Program-made: the position numbers and the translations under genes
Assembly: GCA_964400105.1 (NCBI GenBank)
Contig: CAYNTG010000105.1
Location: 1-6,658 of the forward strand
Direction of reading: 5' to 3'
DNA length: 6,658 nucleotides
Source of the DNA: CAYNTG01 sp964400105
GTDB taxonomy: Bacteria > UBP14 > UBA6098
The notes under the pieces: model-generated
What the model was told of the DNA's origin: nothing
Database searches by the model: none
What the model saw: the letters and a program-made list of their open reading frames with translations, nothing else
In this document: positions 1-4,257 of the stretch, in pieces
How positions within the stretch are numbered: position 1 is the first letter of the stretch
Layout of the letters: every line of letters starts with the position of its first letter

Positions 1-315
1 ATAGTCCCGACGAAAAAATATAATCAATGCCTTTCGAGCAAGGTGTTCGATTATATGTCCAAGGGCACGATTCCTATAACAACGTGGCTCGATGCTTACG
101 ACGGCATCCTCTCCGAATCCGACGGCCCGATTTTCGTGCCTCACGGACAGGAAAACCGCATCGTCGATATAATAGCCGATCTTATAAAAGACGAAACGGC
201 GATGGCGCAGCGAGCCGAAACTTGTATGCGCGCCGCTCGCGAGAAATTCAACTGGGAAAAAGATGCGAAGATTTTCCCGGAGTTCATCGAAAAAATATAT
301 AAAGGAAAATCGTAG
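1..315 (+). CDS. Glycosyltransferase family 4-like protein, C-terminal fragment (5' end outside the window)
   Basis: The frame is open from base 1 and ends at TAG 313-315, giving the last 104 residues of a longer protein. Residues 12-26 (SSKVFDYMSKGTIPI) match the signature in the C-terminal Rossmann domain of GT-B glycosyltransferases (usual form NKxxEYMAxGxPVI), which holds the nucleotide-sugar donor. The second Glu of the usual EX7E motif would be Asp17 here. After it comes the acidic linker and amphipathic helix region ending in FPEFIEKIY, typical of the family's C-terminus. The donor sugar and acceptor cannot be inferred; a role in cell-surface polysaccharide is likely from the family only. 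A GTG at 43 is internal and not a credible start because the frame and homology continue upstream. The stop codon overlaps the repeat at 311-400. Family call is fairly sure; specificity unknown. Confidence 0.78.
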   Translation: MVPTKKYNQCLSSKVFDYMSKGTIPITTWLDAYDGILSESDGPIFVPHGQENRIVDIIADLIKDETAMAQRAETCMRAAREKFNWEKDAKIFPEFIEKIYKGKS

Positions 316-400
316 GGGAGAGCCTATGTGCTCTCCCGCACGCATAATAGGACATGGCGTAATTTCACCGACCGGGAGCACACGCGGTGCTCCCCTACGG
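311..400. repeat. Hairpin-rich inverted-repeat element 1 (REP/MITE-like) between the glycosyltransferase and cysS
   Basis: The ends form a perfect 10-base terminal inverted repeat (CGTAGGGGAG 311-320 with CTCCCCTACG 390-399). Inside are two perfect 8-bp stems: GGGAGAGC 316-323 with GCTCTCCC 330-337 (6-base loop), and GGGAGCAC 374-381 with GTGCTCCC 387-394 (5-base loop). The element can therefore fold either as two hairpins or as one long imperfect cruciform. Its first bases supply the TAG stop of the upstream gene, and its right end (CTACGG) runs into the cysS ribosome-binding site. A related copy follows cysS at 1839-1943. No protein is encoded. It may be a non-autonomous repeat moved by an unlinked transposase, or a processing or termination signal; the sequence does not decide. 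Confidence 0.75.
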
Positions 401-404
401 AAGG
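399..404 (+). promoter_or_regulatory. Ribosome-binding site of cysS, fixes the start at 412
   Basis: GGAAGG lies 7 bases before ATG 412. The frame is open upstream to a GTG at 328, but those 28 codons translate repeat element 1 and align with nothing in the CysRS family, so ATG 412 is preferred. The first two G's of the site are also the last bases of the repeat. Confidence 0.7.
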
Positions 405-411
405 AAAAAAC

Positions 412-1842
412 ATGACGATAAAATTTAAAAACACACTTGGAAACCGAATCGAAGAATTCCACCCGATCGAGCCGGGGAAGGTTGGTATGTATACCTGCGG
501 CCCGACGGTCTATGGCTTCGCCCATATCGGCAACTACCGCGCGTATATATTTGAGGATCTGCTTCGGCGATGGCTAAAATATCGCGGCTTCGAGGTCAAG
601 CAGGTGATGAACCTCACCGATGTTGACGACAAAACTATCCGCGAGAGCCGCAAAGCCGGCATCTCGCTCGACGAATACACCGCGAAATTTAAAACCGCCT
701 TCTTCGAGGACCTCGATACCCTCGGAATCGAGCGGGCGGAGGTCTATCCCGAAGCCACGAAACATATTCCCGAAATGGTCGAGCTTGTGAAGCGGCTTCT
801 CGATGTCGGTGTGGCATACCGTGGTGGCGACGGCTCGATTTATTACTCGATCGAGAAATTTCCGGGATACGGCAAGCTCTCCGGCAAGCGAATCGATATG
901 AACATCGCCTGCTCGCGGATTTCCCACGACGAATACGAGAAGGAACAGGCGGCGGATTTCGCCGTTTGGAAAGCCTGGAACGAGTCCGACGGCGATGTTT
1001 TCTGGGAAACGGAACTCGGCAAGGGCCGCCCCGGATGGCATATCGAGTGCTCCGCGATGAGCATGAAATACCTCGGCGAGAGTTTTGACATCCATACCGG
1101 CGGCGAGGACAACCTTTTCCCGCACCACGAGAACGAGGTCGCGCAATCCGAGGCCGCGACCGGCAAGAAATTCGTCAATTACTGGATGCACAACGCGCAT
1201 CTCATCGTCGAGGGCAAGAAGATGTCGAAATCGCTGGGAAATTTCTTCACGCTTCGGCAGCTTCTCGACAAGGGCTATTCTCCGCTAGCGATTAGATATG
1301 TTTTAATATCCACGCATTACCGCCAGCAGCTCAATTTTACGTTCGATGGTCTCGATGCTGCCAAGACATCTATGGGGCGAATCTGCGAGTTCCGCGATAT
1401 GGTCGAAAAGCTTCCAGAAGGCTCGGTTCACGATGAAGCGACAAACGCTCTCGCGGCGTCGCGGGAATCGTTCGAGTCATGCATGGACGACGACCTAAAT
1501 ATCTCCGGCGCGCTCGGTTCCATTTTCGAGCTTATTCGCGTCTGCAATAGATTGCGTGACGAGGGCAATCTTTCCGCTGCAGATGCCATTCCTATAATCG
1601 AATTTCTACATGGTTTCGACCGCGTAACCGGGCTTCTTCCGCCATCGAGCGAATCCGAATCGGCGGGGCTTACTATCGTTATCGATGGCCTAGAGATGGA
1701 TGTTGAAACCGCCCTAGATAAAAGACGTAACGCCCGCGAAAGCAAGGACTGGTCCGCCGCCGACGCTATCCGCGACGCGTTCGCCGCGCAGGGCTTCGAG
1801 GTCCGCGACACGCCAGACGGCCCCGTCGTCAAGAGGATGTAG
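412..1842 (+). CDS. cysS: Cysteine--tRNA ligase (CysRS)
   Basis: Class I aminoacyl-tRNA synthetase of 476 residues that activates cysteine with ATP and charges tRNA-Cys in the cytoplasm; the E. coli enzyme is 461 residues, so this is full length. Visible landmarks are CGPTVYGFAHIGN at 29-41 with the HIGH-type motif HIGN at 38-41, NLTDVDDK shortly after, WHIECSAM with Cys213, FPHHENE with His238 and Glu242, and the KMSKS loop at 270-274. Cys29, Cys213, His238 and Glu242 correspond to the four ligands of the active-site zinc that gives specificity for cysteine over serine. After about residue 340 comes the helical DALR-type tRNA-binding domain, and the end (WSAADAIRDAF...DTPDGPVV) is the usual CysRS C-terminus. 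It lies in the same direction as the upstream glycosyltransferase, with the repeat at 311-400 between them, so co-transcription is possible but not shown. The TAG stop overlaps repeat element 2. Nothing essential is missing. Confidence 0.98.
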   Translation: MTIKFKNTLGNRIEEFHPIEPGKVGMYTCGPTVYGFAHIGNYRAYIFEDLLRRWLKYRGFEVKQVMNLTDVDDKTIRESRKAGISLDEYTAKFKTAFFEDLDTLGIERAEVYPEATKHIPEMVELVKRLLDVGVAYRGGDGSIYYSIEKFPGYGKLSGKRIDMNIACSRISHDEYEKEQAADFAVWKAWNESDGDVFWETELGKGRPGWHIECSAMSMKYLGESFDIHTGGEDNLFPHHENEVAQSEAATGKKFVNYWMHNAHLIVEGKKMSKSLGNFFTLRQLLDKGYSPLAIRYVLISTHYRQQLNFTFDGLDAAKTSMGRICEFRDMVEKLPEGSVHDEATNALAASRESFESCMDDDLNISGALGSIFELIRVCNRLRDEGNLSAADAIPIIEFLHGFDRVTGLLPPSSESESAGLTIVIDGLEMDVETALDKRRNARESKDWSAADAIRDAFAAQGFEVRDTPDGPVVKRM

Positions 1843-1943
1843 AGGACGACCTACGCGCCCTCCCAATTTTGACAAGGCACCGTCCCGTTTTATTCGGTCG
1901 AGGCCCTACGGGTTTCTGCAGGTCACATGCTTTGACCCTACGG
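1839..1943. repeat. Diverged hairpin-rich element 2 after cysS
   Basis: The first 26 bases (1839-1864) align without gaps to the left end of element 1 (312-337) at 19 of 26 positions. The last 26 (1918-1943) match the right end of element 1 (375-400) at 16 of 26, both ending CCCTACGG. Internal pairing is weaker than in element 1: CGACC 1847-1851 with GGTCG 1896-1900, and a hairpin GGTCA 1921-1925 with TGACC 1933-1937. A second CCCTACGG lies at 1904-1911. As in element 1, the opening GTAG provides the stop codon of the upstream gene (cysS, TAG 1840-1842). It appears to be an older, decayed or composite copy of the same family. Confidence 0.6.
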
Positions 1944-1982
1944 AATTTAAAATTGTGATGAACGATGCGATAGACGCCGTAA

Positions 1983-2005
1983 CGCTGGGATTATTTATTC
2001 CAGCG
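1983..2005. other. Stem-loop of unknown role
   Basis: CGCTGGGAT 1983-1991 pairs with ATTCCAGCG 1997-2005 (9 bp including one G-T wobble) around the loop TATTT. No T-run follows on either strand, so it is not a standard intrinsic terminator. It could still help to end or protect the cysS transcript, or mark the edge of another repeat. Confidence 0.5.
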
Positions 2006-2039
2006 CTATGCGGGGAATGAGGGGAATCTACTTTCTCCA

Positions 2040-2252
2040 GTGCCCTATAAACCCATTCCCATTTATGATTATCATAATTCCACCGCCAATGAGCTCGAAT
2101 CCAATTATGTTTTCCATGTGGACATGGAGTTTGCGGAACCTTACCGGCGTTGTGTCGTTGGGCGGTTTTTTATCGATGTCGAGGTTCAGGAACAACCTAA
2201 AGCTTATGCGATCTGCGGCTTCGGCGGCCACCTCGTGGGATGGGTGGTATGA
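2040..2252 (+). CDS. Possible small protein or gene remnant, unrecognised
   Basis: A GTG-initiated frame of 70 residues; the frame is open upstream to just after TAA 1980-1982. Codon choice (GTC, GAG, GGC, ATC, TTC) resembles that of cysS, and the translation alternates polar and hydrophobic residues as in beta strands: YVFHVDMEF, then RFFIDVEV, then AICGFGGHLVGWVV. A purine-rich GAGGGGAA at 2019-2026 lies 13 bases before the GTG, longer than usual for a ribosome-binding site. I do not recognise a family. It could be a real small gene, the remnant of a longer one, or chance. Overlapping frames on both strands (2008-2307 plus, 2028-2264 minus) look worse. Low confidence. Confidence 0.3.
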   Translation: MPYKPIPIYDYHNSTANELESNYVFHVDMEFAEPYRRCVVGRFFIDVEVQEQPKAYAICGFGGHLVGWVV

Positions 2253-2346
2253 AAACCCGATCACGGGATTACATGGGTTGAATTTATGGGAAGAACAGGG
2301 AAAATAATATTTGAAAAGAACGATGACGCCGGAGCGGAAGAACGAG

Positions 2347-2376
2347 AAAAAAACATTAATTCGCTACTACGGCGAA
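2347..2376 (-). terminator. Weak terminator-like hairpin at the end of the methyltransferase gene
   Basis: On the minus strand, TTCGC and GCGAA (plus 2372-2376 and 2360-2364) form a 5-bp stem with a 7-base loop, spanning the last codons of the methyltransferase. TTAATG and a run of seven T's (plus 2347-2353) follow. The short stem and the gap before the T-run make it a poor intrinsic terminator, though it lies where the operon should end. Confidence 0.35.
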
Positions 2377-3264
2377 AATCTCCAATTGCTTTTTTCTCGG
2401 AGTTTCTTTCTCCTCGTAAAATGTCTCGAAATTCGTTATAAGAGCTTCGAGCATAGCGTTTCGATTCTCTTCCTTGCCGCCCAAATGATAAAAATGTTCG
2501 CGAGTCAACATGAAAAAATCCGCCCAAAGTTCGTCGATAAAAGTATTAGTCCTATACTTATTGCTATGCCATGTCGAAAGAACAAACCGGGCCCTTGTTG
2601 CCCCTAAAAGCTTCGCTAAAATTCTCTCGTCTTTTTCGTCCCAACCATTGAAATAGTCGGTATAACGGGCAATATAGGGCGGGTCGCAGTAAATAATGTC
2701 TCTGCCGTCCGCAGCTCCGATGGTTTCCGAGAAGTCCTGGCATTTGAACTCATAAGAACCGAAAGTCAACGCATCGACTACACCTTGTATTTGGTTGCAA
2801 ATCTTTGTTATATAGGCTTTTGCAAAGCGGTTTGGCTTTTTACAGAAAGGGACATTAAATCCCCCTTTTCGATTGAAGCGAATCATCCCGTTGAAGCAAG
2901 ATCGATTGAGGAAAAGAAAATCTAACGGATTGCCCTCTTGGTTAAAACGTTCGCGAACCACATAATAGTGCTCTCCGTTTGTCCGAAACAACTCCGCCCC
3001 CTCCTTCTCAAGGAACAGCCTCGCAATGCGTGCAGTGATTTCGCCATTCGATACCGCCTGATAGAAGCGGATAAGGTGAGGGTTCGAGTCTGAGAGCAAG
3101 GCTTCGCGTGGCCTAATATTAAAGGCAACGACGCCCGATCCCATAAACGGTTCAATCCAACGACCGTCGAAATTAGAAGGAACTATGTTCTTAATCCACG
3201 GGACTAATTTCGTCTTAATGCCCTGGGTTTTAATCGGGGGGACTATTGTTTTATAGATGCTCAT
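2356..3264 (-). CDS. ecoRVM: EcoRV-type DNA adenine-N6 methyltransferase (Dam family, D12 class)
   Basis: This 302-residue protein is the modification half of a type II system. It should transfer a methyl group from S-adenosylmethionine to N6 of adenine in the recognition site and so protect host DNA from the neighbouring endonuclease. Seen in order: the N-terminal SAM-binding motif X region PPIKTQGIKTKLVPWI (9-24), motif I EPFMGSG (38-44), SDSNPHLI (58-65), a DNA-contact region FNGMIRFNRKGGFNVPF (124-140), the catalytic motif IV DPPY (194-197), STWH (230-233) and EALITNFE (273-280). These segments and the length fit M.EcoRV, as far as I recall its sequence, better than E. coli Dam. M.EcoRV methylates the first adenine of GATATC. 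The ATG overlaps the endonuclease stop (ATGA, 3261-3264) and only a poor AAAGA precedes it, so translation probably depends on coupling. G+C is low compared with cysS. Class is certain; exact target is inferred. Confidence 0.94.
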   Translation of the reverse strand: MSIYKTIVPPIKTQGIKTKLVPWIKNIVPSNFDGRWIEPFMGSGVVAFNIRPREALLSDSNPHLIRFYQAVSNGEITARIARLFLEKEGAELFRTNGEHYYVVRERFNQEGNPLDFLFLNRSCFNGMIRFNRKGGFNVPFCKKPNRFAKAYITKICNQIQGVVDALTFGSYEFKCQDFSETIGAADGRDIIYCDPPYIARYTDYFNGWDEKDERILAKLLGATRARFVLSTWHSNKYRTNTFIDELWADFFMLTREHFYHLGGKEENRNAMLEALITNFETFYEEKETPRKKQLEIFAVVAN

Positions 3265-4088
3265 TCTTTATTATTTTTCGGGACGATCAATGAAGGATCG
3301 CCTTTGCGATATTCCACGAATTCTGAAAGTGAAGTAATCTTCTTCGTTGTCCCATCCGGCCCCTTCACGGTTATTTCGCCGAAGTTCATCCAATAATCGT
3401 CGAACCAATCCTCGCCGAGTTTAGCAAACATTCCGTTTCCGTTAATAATATCCTCGATTCGTTTTATGCTTCCGATATTGGCCGTATTATAAGAACCTTG
3501 TATATCCCCGGCTATTTTCCATTTTTCCGCAACAAAGAATTGGATATTCGAAATTACGGAAGTGATAGAATGCAGCTCATCAATTGAATGTATTTGCGTT
3601 TCGTCGATCGTGGCATTTGTCGCGCGATCATATATTATACCCAAACAGAAATGCCCCGAATAGCTTCCATAAGGGAATTGGATGTTCTTTGTGCTTGTTC
3701 GCTTTCTAAAATATTCTCCGTGTGAACCAAGCGTAAATCCATTGCAAAGCCACGGTTTTTCGGAATTGCGATATGTCGTCTTAAAATCGACTGCAAAGCG
3801 AACCGATTCATCGCTTTTTAAAACAAACGAGATATCCGGATAGTAGTTTTGATGTTCTGCTAAGACCAATGCGAATCCGTGTTTTTCGGCGAAAGCTAAT
3901 ATTCGAGGGAATAGATGGATTTCTAATATTTTCGAAACGACTTTAGTATCTTGTGAAATTGTATAGACGTTTTTATAAACATCGATGAATCCTTTTACGG
4001 CCCATTGGCCGTCTTTGCTACTCACATGTTCGGAAAGGGTAGCTGCAAGTTCTCTCAAAGCAGTTTCAAATTTTCTCTTATCCTTCAA
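3261..4088 (-). CDS. ecoRVR: EcoRV-type type II restriction endonuclease
   Basis: This 275-residue protein is the cutting half of the R-M pair. It carries the PD-(D/E)xK core of R.EcoRV: HQNYYPD with Asp85 and AVDFKTTY with Asp101 and Lys103, equivalent to Asp74, Asp90 and Lys92, with the same spacing of 16 and 2 residues. Upstream, SQDTKVVSKILEI (45-57) matches the EcoRV SDTKVLSTIFEL segment including the Lys38 and Glu45 positions (Lys49, Glu56). Gln80 matches minor-groove-loop Gln69. The DNA-reading loop AGDIQGSYNTANIGSI (193-208) matches EcoRV AGDLAGSGNTTNIGSI; Asn201 and Thr202 equal Asn185 and Thr186, but Gly184 is Tyr200 and Thr187 is Ala203. The start is TTG at 4088-4086, with AAGGAG 8 bases upstream; no in-frame ATG is nearby. 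The N-terminus is about 11 residues longer than EcoRV. It probably cuts GATATC or a close variant. EcoRV comparisons rest on memory of that sequence. Confidence 0.93.
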   Translation of the reverse strand: MKDKRKFETALRELAATLSEHVSSKDGQWAVKGFIDVYKNVYTISQDTKVVSKILEIHLFPRILAFAEKHGFALVLAEHQNYYPDISFVLKSDESVRFAVDFKTTYRNSEKPWLCNGFTLGSHGEYFRKRTSTKNIQFPYGSYSGHFCLGIIYDRATNATIDETQIHSIDELHSITSVISNIQFFVAEKWKIAGDIQGSYNTANIGSIKRIEDIINGNGMFAKLGEDWFDDYWMNFGEITVKGPDGTTKKITSLSEFVEYRKGDPSLIVPKNNKE

Positions 4089-4254
4089 TTTTGTTTCTCC
4101 TTCATATCCCCATCCCCAATTTCTCGTCGCCGGGTTTGGTTATGCGTTTGGCGCGTTTTAGGGTTTTTCGGGAGCGCCCGCAGAGACCCACGCTAATGGT
4201 TATTTCTTGGTAAAATCGATTGGCCGTAGCACGCCATCTGCGGGCATTGCCCGC
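4089..4254 (-). promoter_or_regulatory. Leader region of the R-M operon with inverted repeats
   Basis: These 166 bases separate the end of the exported-protein gene from the endonuclease start, and any R-M-specific promoter should lie here. I could not pick a convincing -35/-10 pair or a controller-protein operator. GCCCGCAG 4176-4183 is repeated in inverse orientation as CTGCGGGC 4238-4245, so the region can fold into a long-range stem or alternatively into the local hairpin at 4240-4254. The left part is unusually rich in short GC words for so small a spacer and may itself be repeat-derived. Confidence 0.4.
4097..4102 (-). promoter_or_regulatory. Ribosome-binding site for the TTG start of the endonuclease gene
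   Basis: On the minus strand AAGGAG is followed by an 8-base spacer and then TTG (4088-4086). This strong site supports an otherwise weak start codon. The same bases lie inside a six-codon frame, ATG 4105 to TGA 4085 (MKEKQN), whose stop overlaps the TTG as TTGA. Confidence 0.7.
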
Positions 4255-4257
4255 CTA
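4224..4257 (-). repeat. TAG-hairpin element 3 at the end of the exported-protein gene
   Basis: Read on the minus strand, the stop TAG (4257-4255) is followed directly by GCGGGC, the loop AAT and GCCCGC (plus 4249-4254 and 4240-4245). After a short spacer comes GCTACGG (plus 4224-4230). The plan is the same as elements 1 and 2: TAG first, GC-rich stem next, CTACGG at the far end. It is shorter and its stem sequence differs, so membership of the same family is an inference. The stem could act as a Rho-independent-like barrier, but no T-run follows. Confidence 0.5.

Larger units (their letters stand above)
1944..2355. other. Convergent intergenic stretch with no recognised gene
   Basis: This region lies between the plus-strand cysS unit and the 3' end of the minus-strand methyltransferase gene. 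It holds one stem-loop (1983-2005) and one short plus-strand reading frame (2040-2252) that may or may not be a gene. The other open frames here, on both strands, have unlikely composition and no recognisable motifs. No tRNA, transposase or R-M controller gene was seen. Confidence 0.5.

Noticed and set aside
311..400. CRISPR array fragment
   Set aside because: There are no regularly spaced identical repeats; the pattern is two different hairpins within one inverted repeat.
328..411. N-terminal extension of cysS from a GTG at 328
   Set aside because: The 28 extra codons translate the hairpin repeat, lack a ribosome-binding site and do not resemble CysRS. ATG 412 has GGAAGG in front and matches the family N-terminus.
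574..1200. 208-residue minus-strand frame inside cysS
   Set aside because: It lies entirely opposite a clearly real gene and shows no family motifs; it is a by-product of GC-rich codon third positions. The smaller frames opposite cysS and the exported protein were dropped for the same reason.
1983..2005. Intrinsic terminator for cysS
   Set aside because: The stem is good, but there is no T-run on either strand, so it is listed only as a stem-loop.
2028..2264. 78-residue minus-strand frame in the convergent gap
   Set aside because: It has isoleucine-rich low-complexity ends, no ribosome-binding site and no motif. The plus-strand frame at 2040 has the better codon pattern.
2311..2607. Plus-strand frame overlapping the methyltransferase 3' end
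   Set aside because: It is antisense to conserved methyltransferase sequence and its translation has no recognisable features.
4089..4254. Controller-protein (C-box) operator upstream of the endonuclease
   Set aside because: No convincing tandem GACT/AGTC-type symmetry was found, and no small helix-turn-helix gene is present in the window.
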